The notes below the pieces were generated by a model. The model ran no database searches. It saw only the letters and a program-made list of their open reading frames with translations, and had not been told where the DNA came from. Positions 55,374 to 64,000 of a stretch of 64,000 bases of DNA are shown here, one piece after another. A program made the translations under genes and the position numbers. The DNA is from Acuticoccus yangtzensis (GTDB taxonomy: Bacteria; Pseudomonadota; Alphaproteobacteria; Rhizobiales; Amorphaceae), in NCBI RefSeq assembly GCF_001927245.1, contig NZ_MJUX01000010.1:62001-126000 (forward strand), given 5' to 3'. Positions within the stretch are counted from its first letter, which is position 1, and each line of letters starts with the position of its first letter.

Positions 55374-55585
55374 GGCCGTCTCCGGCGGCCATCTCTCCGA
55401 TGGCCCCCTTTGGGGTCCACTCCGATGCCCCCCTCTCGACGGCCTTTCCGGACCGCCACGGCCGCGCGTCGCGGGCTTTCGTGGCACGGCGTTTCGGCTT
55501 TCCTGCGCCACGGCACGGGGGTGCCTGGTGTCTGTTCCTCGGAGCCGCCCTCGCTGATGCCCGTCAGCGCCGGGCGGCGGCGGGC

Positions 55586-55699
55586 TGCAAGGGTTCAAGC
55601 GCAGCGGCCCTTGCGGCCTGGCGGCGGCCGGTGCAGGGCCAATCAGCGAGGGTGGCACCGAGGGACAGACGCCACCTGTTCCTTGGAGGGTCCCGAGCC
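55586..55699 (+). repeat. Dispersed repeat, family B, copy 2
   Basis: Starts with the 30-base block that is identical to the minus strand of 46249-46278 and ends with TTGGAGGGTCCCGAGCC. The middle is only loosely similar to copy 1. It lies in the 655-bp gap between repB and Asp-box paralogue 2, where repC would be expected. No gene is supportable in the gap. Confidence 0.7.
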
Positions 55700-56028
55700 T
55701 CTTCTCGTCACAGCGACGCGCGGGGGCGATGGTCTCGCCCCCGGCGATCAAATCCTCGAACCGATCCCTGGCCCGATCACACGGATCGAACCACCAGGTT
55801 TTGTGCGCCATGGGTCAGCTTATTCAAACATTCGAGGCGCTTAGCCGGCACACACGGGTTCAGGCTCAGGGATTCAAATGTTTGGCCCGATCCACTGGTT
55901 AGCTAACCGAGTTGTGAGATAAATAGATTTGCGCATGCCGCGGCGGCGTGATTGCAGATAGTCGTCAGAAGCCAGATCGGCCGGTGGCGGGACTGCCCGC
56001 CCCCGCCCGCCAGGACCAGGAGACATGG

Positions 56029-57255
56029 ATGCCCCTCTTCGCGCGTGAGTCCAGTGACCGCAGCCTGTTCAGCCGCGGGCCGTCGCAGAACGAAGGGCCG
56101 GTCGTCGACCAGGGCATCCTCATCCCCTCGCTGACGCGCAACGTGCCGCGCATGCTGGTGTCGCGCATGCAGGATCACATGGTGGAGACGTCGAACGGCG
56201 ACATTCACATGGTGGTCAATCTGGGTGGCGACCGCAGCATCGTCATTCTGACCAGCACCGACGACGGCGACAGCTGGTCGATCTCCAACCGCTATCCGGA
56301 CGCGGCCACCAACTCGTCCTCCGACGTGCGCCTGATCCCCGGCGAGGACACCATGCTGATGGTGTACGTCAACGAGAATGGCGGCATCACCTACAACGAG
56401 CTGACCTACAACGAGGACAACACGCGCTGGCGCGTCACGGAGACGTCGGAGGTGGTGGCGTCGGGTCTGGATCCGGCCTCGACCAATCCGACGATCGCGC
56501 AGGGCGGCAACGGGGCGTTGCTGGTGGCCTACAACATCAACACCGACGACGGTGTGCGCGGTGTTCTGGCCGGCAGCACCAACGGCCAGAACTGGGTGCT
56601 GTTCGACGAGCTGGACAGCGAGGCGAGCGCGGGCTCGCTGCGTGCGGTCGGCACCGGGGACGGTTTCGGCGTCATCTATGTGACGGCCGAGCACACCTAT
56701 TGGATCGAGTTCGAGGACGGCGCCTTCACCTTCGAGGAGATCGCCGACGAGGGTGCGGTCGGCATCTATGCCAGCCACTTCACCACGACGACGGTGGGGG
56801 AGGACATCTTCTTCGCCGGAGTGGGCGAGGATCTGGCGCTCAACTTCATGCATTATGACGGGGCGAGCGACACCTGGTCCGAGGCGGAGGTTCCGTCCGG
56901 GGCGGGGGTCGACATCGGCGATGTCAGCTCGGTGCAGCTCAGCGCCGATGCGGACGGCGACCTCTTCCTCACCTATGACGACTACGACACCGGCCTCATC
57001 CACATCATCACCAGCGACGACGAGGGCGAGACCTGGTCGGACGTGGCGACGCTGGACGTGCCGGACTTCCTGCGCAGCGACCCGGCCCGTTTCGAGGCGC
57101 CGGAGCATTTTGACGGTGATCTGGTGGTTGCCTATCAGTTCGCCTTCCCGCTCGCCAACGGTCTGACGGGGCTTTATTATTTCGTGGTCGACACCGAGAC
57201 GGACACGGTGACGACGGGCATTGCTCCGGAAGGCACGGATCTCGCTCTTCTCTGA
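56029..57255 (+). CDS. Asp-box (sialidase-like) beta-propeller protein, paralogue 2
   Basis: A 408-residue protein closely related to paralogue 1 at 50992-52332: the same N terminus (MPLFARESS), SRMQDHMVETSNGDIHMVVN, TSTDDGDSW, GALLVAYNINTDDGVRGVLA, TSDDEGETW and LYYFVVDTETD. The family resemblance is to BNR/Asp-box propellers. There is no signal peptide and few Cys. AGGAGA lies just before the ATG. It is followed 79 bp later by paralogue 3 on the same strand and probably shares a transcript. Function is unknown. Confidence 0.78.
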   Translation: MPLFARESSDRSLFSRGPSQNEGPVVDQGILIPSLTRNVPRMLVSRMQDHMVETSNGDIHMVVNLGGDRSIVILTSTDDGDSWSISNRYPDAATNSSSDVRLIPGEDTMLMVYVNENGGITYNELTYNEDNTRWRVTETSEVVASGLDPASTNPTIAQGGNGALLVAYNINTDDGVRGVLAGSTNGQNWVLFDELDSEASAGSLRAVGTGDGFGVIYVTAEHTYWIEFEDGAFTFEEIADEGAVGIYASHFTTTTVGEDIFFAGVGEDLALNFMHYDGASDTWSEAEVPSGAGVDIGDVSSVQLSADADGDLFLTYDDYDTGLIHIITSDDEGETWSDVATLDVPDFLRSDPARFEAPEHFDGDLVVAYQFAFPLANGLTGLYYFVVDTETDTVTTGIAPEGTDLALL

Positions 57256-57334
57256 GCGGCGGGCGGCTCCCGCGCATCTTCGGCGGCTTCATCGTTGAAG
57301 GGAGGGGCCGCCGTTCTGGGCCGGGGAGGGGTAT

Positions 57335-58849
57335 ATGCCGCGCTTCGTCTGCGACAGGCTCGACAGGCCGCTTTTCGGGGCGGCGCCGCGGTCGTTGAGA
57401 GACGGGGGGTCCTTCCGCCCCGGCCCGATCATCCCGGACGACGCGCCTGATGAAGGTGACGCGGGGGTGGGGGAGGGGATCGCTGAGGTCCTCGACCAGG
57501 GCCTCATGCGTGAGAGCGTGACCTTCTACGCGCCCAAGCTGATCGTCTCGCGCATGCAGGACCACATCGTCGAGACGGCGGACGGCAACCTTCACCTCCT
57601 CGTCAATCTCGGCCGGCGCGGTCTCACCTTGTTCACGAGCAGCGACGGGGGCGCCACCTGGGCGGCGTCTCTCACCGTTCCCGGCGTGCCGGCGGACGCT
57701 TCGGCGGATCTGCGTCTTATCCCCGGCGGGGAGGGCCTTCTCATCGCCACCACGACGACGGAGCGATGGGGTGCGGACGGGTCCGACGTCACCCTCTTCG
57801 CCTATGATTATGTGCCGGCTGGCGGCGGCGGCGAAACCGCGGGCGGCGGCGGGGAGGTCGGTTTCGTCCTGGCCTCGCGCAGCATCGTCGTGACCGGGGC
57901 CGACAGCGCCACCACCAACCCCACGGTGGCGATCGAGGAAAGCGGGCGCATCGTCGTCGCCACCAGTCTCGAGGGGGATGGGGAGGGCGGTCTCACCCTG
58001 GTTCTCTCTTGGTCCGACGACGGGGGCCTCACCTGGCAGAGCGCTTCGGTGTCCGGGCCGGAGTCAGGCCCAGAGTCAGGCGTGGAGGCAGGCGAAGAAT
58101 CCGGCTTCACCTCCTCCCCGGCCGGTTCCGCCCGCGCGCTGGTGACCGCCGAGGGGACAGGCATTCTCCTTGCCACCGCCGACGCCTTCACCTTCCTCAC
58201 CTATGATGCGGCGCAGGATGTGTGGAGCGCGCAGACGCTGTCGGAGACCGGCGCCGTGGGGCGCTATGCCAGCCACTTCTCCATCGCCATGCTCGGCGCG
58301 GACATCCACGTGGCGAGCGTCGCCGAGGACGGCGTGCTGCGCCTCTTCCACTATGACGGGACCAGCGGGACGTGGAGCGCGCCGGCGGTGCCCGAGGGCG
58401 TCGTCCTCAACGAGGCGAGCAACGTGCAGATCAGTGCCGGGGCGGACGGGAGCCTGGTGCTGATCGCCGACGACCACACCGAGCTCGGCGAGTTTCCGGT
58501 CCTGCGCAGCACCGATGGCGGCGCCACGTGGAGCGAGATCCTGGTTCTGGAGCTGCCGGACGGTTTGCGGGCCGAGCCGGTGCCCTTCGACATTCCGGAT
58601 CTTCCTTTGGTGCGCTTCGAGGCGCCGGAGGCGTTCGAGGACACGCTGGCCGTGCTCGTTCAGGTGAGTGCGCCGCTGCTGCCGGGGGCGAGCGGGCTTT
58701 ATTCTTTCGTGATCGACCCGGACACCGGGACGGCGGTCGCCGGCCCCGATGACGGTACGGCGCTTTCCGTCCTTGACCGCGATGCGCCCTTCCTCGATCC
58801 GGACGGCGGTCCATCGGTTCTTGCCGCGGACACCGGCTTCCTGCTCTGA
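57335..58849 (+). CDS. Asp-box (sialidase-like) beta-propeller protein, paralogue 3
   Basis: A 504-residue, more divergent paralogue. Shared blocks are SRMQDHIVETADGNLHLLVN, TSSDGGATW, SWSDDGGLTW, RYASHFSIAMLG and RSTDGGATW. It carries a Gly/Glu repeat near residue 170 (AGGGGETAGGGGE) and a SGPESGPESGVEAGEESG repeat near 245, and ends with an extra acidic tail. It lacks a signal peptide. Position downstream of paralogue 2 suggests duplication in tandem, with paralogue 1 separated by the repAB pair. Function is unknown; surface or particle attachment is a guess. Confidence 0.75.
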   Translation: MPRFVCDRLDRPLFGAAPRSLRDGGSFRPGPIIPDDAPDEGDAGVGEGIAEVLDQGLMRESVTFYAPKLIVSRMQDHIVETADGNLHLLVNLGRRGLTLFTSSDGGATWAASLTVPGVPADASADLRLIPGGEGLLIATTTTERWGADGSDVTLFAYDYVPAGGGGETAGGGGEVGFVLASRSIVVTGADSATTNPTVAIEESGRIVVATSLEGDGEGGLTLVLSWSDDGGLTWQSASVSGPESGPESGVEAGEESGFTSSPAGSARALVTAEGTGILLATADAFTFLTYDAAQDVWSAQTLSETGAVGRYASHFSIAMLGADIHVASVAEDGVLRLFHYDGTSGTWSAPAVPEGVVLNEASNVQISAGADGSLVLIADDHTELGEFPVLRSTDGGATWSEILVLELPDGLRAEPVPFDIPDLPLVRFEAPEAFEDTLAVLVQVSAPLLPGASGLYSFVIDPDTGTAVAGPDDGTALSVLDRDAPFLDPDGGPSVLAADTGFLL

Positions 58850-58869
58850 GACCGGCGCCCGTCCGGCGG

Positions 58870-59170
58870 CGCCCCGGCCGAAGCGCGTCCGGCAGCGCCC
58901 CGGTCGGACGGGTGTCTGCGACGCCACGGCCGGACCGGCGCCTGCGACGCCATGGCCGGACCCGCGCCTGCAGCGCCCTGGCCGGACCGGCGCCTGCGAC
59001 GCCCTGGCCGGACCGGGGCCGGCGGCGCCCTGGCCGAACCGGGGCCGGCGGCGCCATGGCCGAACCGGGGCCGGCGGCGCCATGGCCGAACCGGGGCCGG
59101 CGGCGCCATGGCCGAACCGGGGCCGGCGGCGCCATGGCCGGAACGGGGCCGGCGGCGCCATGACGGAACG
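58870..59170. repeat. 26-bp minisatellite array
   Basis: About eleven copies of a 26-bp unit (core CCATGGCCGAACCGGGGCCG). The last copies are spaced exactly 26 bases apart (centres near 59056, 59082, 59108, 59134 and 59160). Because 26 is not a multiple of three, any frame changes from unit to unit, so it cannot encode a regular repeat protein. Confidence 0.85.
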
Positions 59171-59329
59171 GTGCCGGCGGCGCCGCGGCCGTGGCGGGTG
59201 GGCGTGCCGCAGCCGGGTGGGGAGGCGTCAGGTGGGCAACTTGTCCCCGCCCGCAGCGGGCGCCTTAGACTTCAGCGCGTCGACGGGGGATGGCCCCCGC
59301 ATATGGATACCGCCGAAGGAGGCGCACTG

Positions 59330-59596
59330 ATGGCCGACAACCCGTTCCAGACCTATTCCCAGAGCGTCACGGCCCCGGCTGTCGACGCCTTCCCGATCAC
59401 CCCCAATGACAGCACCGACCTGACCCAGGCGGTTCGCGCCCTTTATGTGGGCGGTGCGGGCGACGTGAACCTCATCACCGGCAACGGCTCGACCGTGACC
59501 TTCACCGGGCTGACCGGCAGCATGGTTCTGCCCGTCACGACCACGCGCGTGCGCGCCAGCGGCACCACGGCGACCGGCATCGTCGGCCTCGTCTAA
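59330..59596 (+). CDS. Spike-base-like protein (RCAP_rcc01079 family)
   Basis: An 88-residue protein starting MADNPFQTYSQSVTAPAVDA and then PITPNDSTDLTQAVRALYVG. It resembles the Rhodobacter capsulatus rcc01079 family, the head-spike base protein of the gene transfer agent. The rest is beta-rich and Gly/Thr-rich (TGNGSTVTFTGLTGSMVLPV), consistent with a small trimeric capsid-associated fold. A strong AAGGAGG precedes the ATG. No other capsid, tail or gene transfer agent genes are in the window. It lies downstream of the Asp-box paralogues, which could be receptor-binding proteins. Confidence 0.7.
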   Translation: MADNPFQTYSQSVTAPAVDAFPITPNDSTDLTQAVRALYVGGAGDVNLITGNGSTVTFTGLTGSMVLPVTTTRVRASGTTATGIVGLV

Positions 59597-59619
59597 CCGC
59601 CTCACGGTCTGGCCCCTCG

Positions 59620-59910
59620 GCCGGCTGATCACTTGCGGTCCGTCCCTCGGCCGGCTCGCCACCTGCGGCACGGCCCCATGGTCGGCTCGCCGCTTGCGGT
59701 GCGCCCCCCTCGGTCGGCTGGACGCCTACGGTGCGACCCCTCGGTCAGCTCGCCGCCTACGGTGCGACCCCTCGATCGGCTCACCGCCTACGGTGAGGTT
59801 CCTCGATAGGCTCGCCACCTACGGTGCGGCCCCTCGGTCGGCTGGCCGCTTGCGGTGCGGCACCTCGGCCGGCCGCCGCCTGCGGTGTGGCCCCTTGGGC
59901 GGCCGCCTGT
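59620..59910. repeat. 30-bp minisatellite array
   Basis: About nine copies of a 30-bp unit (core CCCTCGGTCGGCTCGCCGCC) between the spike-base-like gene and the MHYT gene. Adjacent units are spaced exactly 30 bases near 59710-59770. No gene is supported in the 514-bp gap. Confidence 0.8.
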
Positions 59911-60110
59911 GGTTGGATCCCCTTGGCCGGTTGGCCTGTGGCCCGCGGCCGGCGGGAGCGGGCGGTGCATGACCTGCCGTCCGAAGAAAGGCCGGCCGCG
60001 GCCCGAAAGCAGCAAAACAGTCATAAACAGGACCGCCAAACAGAGGCCGGGCCTGCGCCAGGACCACTCAAGGGTCCTCTCTTAACATCGCGCTTCGACC
60101 CGGAGCGCAC

Positions 60111-62612
60111 ATGTACACCCTGGCTTCCTGCATCCTCATGGAGCACGACCTGTGGCTCGTCGCCGTCGCCGTCGCCGTGTGCGCGGCCGGCGCGGCCCTG
60201 TCCGTGCGCCTGCTGCAGCGCACCTTCGCCAGCCCCGGACTCTCGCGCTTCGCCTGGGTCATCGTCGGCGCCATCGTCTCCGGCTCCACCGCATGGTGCA
60301 CCCATTTCGTCGCCATGCTCGCCTACCGCCCCGGCGTCGGCGTCTCCTACGACCCCGTCCTCACCCTCCTCTCGCTGCTCCTCGCCATCCTCGGCGCAAC
60401 CGCCGCCTTCGCCATGGCGATCGAAAAGATCCGCTTCGCCCCGGCCCTCGGCGGCGCCATCTTCGGCGGCGTCGTCGCGGCGATGCACTATACCGGCATG
60501 GCCGCCCTCACCATCAACGCCGTCGTCGTGTGGGACCCGGCCTTCCTCGCCGGCTCCCTCCTCGCCGCCATCCCCGTCGCCAGCGCCGCCTTCCACATCG
60601 CCGCCGGCGCCACCTCGCTGCAACGCCTCGGCCTGGCCGCCGTCATCATGGCGCTCGCCATTGCCAGCCTGCACTTCACCGGCATGGCCGCCATCGGCAT
60701 CGCCCCCGGCCCCCACATCGGCGGCCCCTCCATCGACGAGACCGCCCGCACCTTCCTCGCCTTCTCCGTCACCGTGGTCGGCATCCTCATCTTCAGCGTC
60801 GGGATCGGCGTCTTCATCCTCGACCGGCAGAGCGAAGCCGCCGCCGCCGCCCGCCTCAACCACCTCACCGAAAGCGCCGTCGACGGCATGGCCGTCGCCT
60901 CCCGCGGCGTCATCATCGCCGTCAACGCGGCCTTCGAGGACCTCGCCGCCCGCCCGCGCAGCGCCCTCGTCGGCGCGGCCGTCGACACCATCCTGCCCGG
61001 CACCGCGGCGCTGCCCGAAGGCACCATCATTCTGACCGAGATCCGCCCGCCGGACGCGGCCGCCATCCCGGTCGAGCTGACGATCCACCGCGAGCCCGTG
61101 CGCGCCCGCCGCCCCGACCTGCGCAAGACGCAACAGCAGGTGGCCGGGCCACGGAGCACCGGCCGTGACGCCCTCGTCCCGCCGCCGGCGCACGGCGGCA
61201 GCGGCGAGGCCCTCACCGTCTATGCCCTGCGCGACATCCGCCACCGCCTGGAGCAGGAGCACAAGATCGCCTACCTCGCCCGGTTCGACAGCCTCACCGG
61301 GCTCCTCAACCGCACATCCTTCCTGGAGGACGCCGAGACGATGATCCGCCATCGCGGCGACGAGGCGGTCCTCTTCGTCCTCGATCTCGAACACTTCAAG
61401 GACATCAACGAGCTCTACGGCCAGTCCCTCGGCGACGAGGTGCTGCGCCACGGCGCGGAGCGCATGCGCGCCCTCTTCGGCCCCGCCGTCACCGGCGCCC
61501 GCATCGGCGGCGACGAATTCGCCGTCCTCGCCCTGATCCCCCAGCGGGACGGCAGCGCGGCCGACGTGAACCGCATCGCCCGGACCCTTCGCGGGATTTT
61601 TTCCGGCGTCGTCGCGCCCGATGAAGAGATCCTCGACTGCCGCGCCCACGTCGGCATCGCCCTCAGGCGCGACGCGCGCGACGAACCCCTCGCCACCTTC
61701 CTCAACCACGCCACCGTCGCGCTGGAGTTCGCCCGCGCCGCCGGTGAGCCCGTCGCCTTCTACGACAAGGGCATGGACGACCTCGCCCGCCGCCGCCGCA
61801 CCTTCGTCAAGGACATGACCGAGGCGATCGCCACCGACGCTTTGGAGCTCCACTATCAGGTCCAGGTGAGCCTCACCGACGAGACCCCCACCGGCTACGA
61901 GGCGCTGGTGCGCTGGGTCCATCCGGAGCGCGGCATGATCCTGCCGAACGAGTTCATCGCCCAGGCCGAGGACACCGGGCTCATCGTCGACATGGGGCTC
62001 TGGGTGCTGCGCACCGCCTGCCGCGAAGCCGCGCGATGGGCCGAGCCCCACACCATCGCCGTCAACCTGTCCCCGGCCCAGCTCGGCAATCCGGGGCTGC
62101 TGCCGGCCATCATCGCCACGTTGAAGGAGACCGGCCTTCCCCCCGCGCGCCTCGAGCTCGAGGTGACGGAGACCTGCTTTGCCCACGACAACGCCGCCGC
62201 CCGCGCCATCCTCGACACCATCCGCGATCTCGGCGTGTCGATTTCCATCGACGATTTCGGCTCCGGCTACTCCTCCATCGGCCTCCTGCGCACCTTCCCC
62301 TTCGACAAGATCAAGCTCGACAAGACGCTGGTGGACGACATCGGCGAGGACGTGCGCGCCGACGGCGTCCTCGCCGCCGTCATGTCGCTCGGCAAGGCCT
62401 TCGACGTGCCGATCCTGGCCGAAGGCGTCGAGCGGCCGGAGCAGGCGGCGCACCTGAAGGCGGCCGGCTGCTCCTTCGTGCAGGGCTATCTCTATGGCCA
62501 GCCCGAGAAGGTGCCCGGCGCCGTGACCTATCGCGGCGGAAAGAGGGGAGAGGCGGAGCCCGGCCCCGTGCCGGCGAGACGAAGGGAAGCGCTTCGCACC
62601 GCGGCGGATTGA
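60111..62612 (+). CDS. MHYT-GGDEF-EAL cyclic-di-GMP enzyme
   Basis: An 833-residue inner-membrane protein. Seven transmembrane helices form an MHYT domain (residues 1-250) with its metal-binding motifs (AWCTHFVAML, AAMHYTGMAAL, ASLHFTGMAAIGI) thought to sense oxygen, CO or NO. A PAS-like linker follows. The GGDEF domain (about 400-560) has DSLTGLLNRTSFL and an intact GGDEF loop (RIGGDEFAVLA). The EAL domain (about 575-815) has GYEALVRWVHP, NLSPAQL, EVTET, IDDFGSGYSSI, KLDKTLV and AEGVE. Both catalytic signatures look intact, so it may synthesise and degrade cyclic di-GMP. Confidence 0.93.
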   Translation: MYTLASCILMEHDLWLVAVAVAVCAAGAALSVRLLQRTFASPGLSRFAWVIVGAIVSGSTAWCTHFVAMLAYRPGVGVSYDPVLTLLSLLLAILGATAAFAMAIEKIRFAPALGGAIFGGVVAAMHYTGMAALTINAVVVWDPAFLAGSLLAAIPVASAAFHIAAGATSLQRLGLAAVIMALAIASLHFTGMAAIGIAPGPHIGGPSIDETARTFLAFSVTVVGILIFSVGIGVFILDRQSEAAAAARLNHLTESAVDGMAVASRGVIIAVNAAFEDLAARPRSALVGAAVDTILPGTAALPEGTIILTEIRPPDAAAIPVELTIHREPVRARRPDLRKTQQQVAGPRSTGRDALVPPPAHGGSGEALTVYALRDIRHRLEQEHKIAYLARFDSLTGLLNRTSFLEDAETMIRHRGDEAVLFVLDLEHFKDINELYGQSLGDEVLRHGAERMRALFGPAVTGARIGGDEFAVLALIPQRDGSAADVNRIARTLRGIFSGVVAPDEEILDCRAHVGIALRRDARDEPLATFLNHATVALEFARAAGEPVAFYDKGMDDLARRRRTFVKDMTEAIATDALELHYQVQVSLTDETPTGYEALVRWVHPERGMILPNEFIAQAEDTGLIVDMGLWVLRTACREAARWAEPHTIAVNLSPAQLGNPGLLPAIIATLKETGLPPARLELEVTETCFAHDNAAARAILDTIRDLGVSISIDDFGSGYSSIGLLRTFPFDKIKLDKTLVDDIGEDVRADGVLAAVMSLGKAFDVPILAEGVERPEQAAHLKAAGCSFVQGYLYGQPEKVPGAVTYRGGKRGEAEPGPVPARRREALRTAAD

Positions 62613-62755
62613 GGGGCGCGTCAGGCGCGCTCAAGGATGCCGGCCGGATCAAGGACACCGGCGCGCTCAAGAATGCAGGCCGGCTCGAAGACGTCCATGG
62701 GCCGAGGCGGGAGTGGAGCGCGGCGGAGACGTCCGGCGCGCGCGCCGAGGCCGCG

Positions 62756-63742
62756 TCAGCGCGCCATCTCGGTGGTGCGCTCCGGCAGCGCGTCGGCATT
62801 CTGAAGGAACCACGCATAGGTCGAGGCGAGACCGTCGGCGAGCGAGATCTCCGGCCGCCAGCCGAGCGCGGCCACCTTGTCGCCCGACATCAGCTTGCGC
62901 GGCGTCCCGTCCGGCTTCGTCGTGTCGAAGGTCAGCGCCGTGCCGCAGCCCACCACGCGGGCGATCTCGAAGGCGAGGTCCTTGATCGGCAGATCCTCGC
63001 CGGAGCCGAGATTGACGTGCTCGAAGCCCTCGTAATGCTCCAGGAGGAAGATGCAGCCTCTGGCGAGATCGTCCACGTGCAGGAACTCGCGCCGCGGCGT
63101 GCCCGAGCCCCACACCTCGAACCCCGGCGCGCCCGCCACCTTGGCCATGTGCGCCTTCCTCATCAGCGCCGGAATGACGTGCGACGAGGTCAGATCGAAG
63201 TTGTCGCCGGGGCCGTAGAGGTTGGTCGGCATCGCCGAGATGTAGCGGCAGCCATATTGCTTCATGTAGGCCTGGGCGAGCTTGATGCCGGCGATCTTGG
63301 CGATCGCATACCACTCGTTGGTCGGCTCCAGCGGCCCGGTCAGCAGGCTGTCCTCGGTGATCGGCTGGTCGGCGAACTTCGGATAGATGCAGGACGAGCC
63401 GAGGAAGAGGAGCTTCTCCACGTCCGCCGCGAAGGCCGCCTTCATCAGATTGGTCTGGATGAGGAGATTGTCCTGCAGGAAATCCACCGGATAGGTGTCG
63501 TTGGCCAGGATCCCGCCCACCTTCGCCGCGGCGATCACCACAGCGTCCGGCTTGTTCGCCGTCATGAAGGCGTCGACCGCGGCGGCGTCCCTGAGATCGC
63601 ACTCCTGGCGCGAGGCGGTGATCACCGTGACGTCGCGGTGTTCGAGCTGACGCACGATCGCGCCGCCCACCATGCCGCGGTGACCGGCCACCCAGACGCG
63701 CTTGGAGGTGAGCGGAAATCGGGGGCTTGTCGGATCTGACAC
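62756..63742 (-). CDS. fcl: GDP-L-fucose synthase
   Basis: This enzyme (GDP-4-keto-6-deoxymannose 3,5-epimerase/4-reductase) makes GDP-L-fucose for glycan synthesis. It has the NADP loop VWVAGHRGMVGGAIVRQL, LFLGSSCIYPK with the active-site Ser and Cys, YAIAKIAGIKLAQAY (Tyr-x-x-x-Lys), and PTNLYGPGDNFD. The GTG at 63742, following an AAGG box, gives 328 residues, close to the family length of about 310-325; an ATG at 63817 would add 25 atypical residues. The partner gene gmd is not in the window but could lie just beyond its right edge. Confidence 0.93.
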   Translation of the reverse strand: MSDPTSPRFPLTSKRVWVAGHRGMVGGAIVRQLEHRDVTVITASRQECDLRDAAAVDAFMTANKPDAVVIAAAKVGGILANDTYPVDFLQDNLLIQTNLMKAAFAADVEKLLFLGSSCIYPKFADQPITEDSLLTGPLEPTNEWYAIAKIAGIKLAQAYMKQYGCRYISAMPTNLYGPGDNFDLTSSHVIPALMRKAHMAKVAGAPGFEVWGSGTPRREFLHVDDLARGCIFLLEHYEGFEHVNLGSGEDLPIKDLAFEIARVVGCGTALTFDTTKPDGTPRKLMSGDKVAALGWRPEISLADGLASTYAWFLQNADALPERTTEMAR

Positions 63743-64000
63743 GCGGGCTGACCTTTCAGAACCAGGGCGGAAGACAACAACCCCTAGCATCTTGGACAGA
63801 CCCCACGCCACGCGCAATCCTGCATGAGCCGGCGGCGAGGACGACGCGCAGGCGAGGCGAACGAAGCGGGCGTGATGGGCGAAGCGGACGGGACGGGCGC
63901 GGCAGGCGGGACGGGCCGGGAGCGAGGCGAAGCCGTGACGGACGGCACCGCGGGTGGAGACGGCCGGAACCTCTCTCCCGGCCCCGTACCGGACGGCGAT

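Noticed and set aside
50992-58849. Calling the three Asp-box proteins secreted sialidases.
   Set aside because: Asp-boxes are shared by many propellers. No signal peptide, FRIP arginine motif or sialic acid catabolism genes are visible.

Overview
The window is very GC-rich DNA with compact, heavily biased coding. The gene set points to an alphaproteobacterium, most likely of the Hyphomicrobiales (Rhizobiales) type. Supporting signs are a RepA/RepB (repABC-type) partition pair with matching 16-bp parS palindromes, Irr-box-like sites before bacterioferritin genes, an orphan homologue of a gene transfer agent spike-base protein, a bphO-bphP bacteriophytochrome operon, and an acetate uptake/activation cluster. 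I cannot fix the genus. No rRNA or tRNA gene, CRISPR array or insertion sequence was recognised.

Layout. 1-3.5 kb: end of a glycosyltransferase operon and rmlA. 3.6-5.5 kb: a small exported protein divergent from a LysR regulator, then a second small exported protein. 6.2-15.6 kb: acetate module, with acetyl-CoA synthetase, a DUF4212/sodium-solute symporter pair, a cNMP/CBS/DUF294 signalling nucleotidyltransferase, a small membrane protein and a membrane-anchored DEDDh exonuclease. 16-20.7 kb: a mutS 5' remnant, a sulfotransferase-like protein, gpsA and a GGDEF protein. 21-29.3 kb: GH8 endoglucanase, OmpR-type regulator, REC-EAL phosphodiesterase, GAF-like protein and a hybrid histidine kinase. 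30-36.3 kb: PaaK-like ligase, Rrf2 regulator, ExbB-ExbD-ExbD operon and a WGR protein. 36.6-40 kb: bacteriophytochrome kinase with its heme oxygenase. 40-50.6 kb: galE, glycan-related proteins, a 1154-residue glycosyltransferase, bfd and bfr, UDP-glucose dehydrogenase and a CuyA/D-cysteine desulfhydrase-like PLP enzyme. 50.6-59.6 kb: a 12-copy array of parS-like palindromes, three paralogous Asp-box (sialidase-like) proteins surrounding repA-repB, and the spike-base homologue. 60-63.8 kb: MHYT-GGDEF-EAL protein and GDP-L-fucose synthase.

How it works together. Surface polysaccharide supply (RmlA, GalE, Ugd, GDP-fucose synthase, glycosyltransferases) and cyclic-di-GMP/light/two-component signalling run through most of the window. 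This suggests control of a sessile, glycan-coated lifestyle. The gene transfer-like island is the partition region at 50.6-59.6 kb.

Two features stand out beyond gene content. First, GC-rich minisatellites of 15-30 bp fill many intergenic gaps and also extend or interrupt coding sequences. Second, dispersed palindromic elements recur; in one family the central hairpin differs in sequence between copies but keeps its base pairing.
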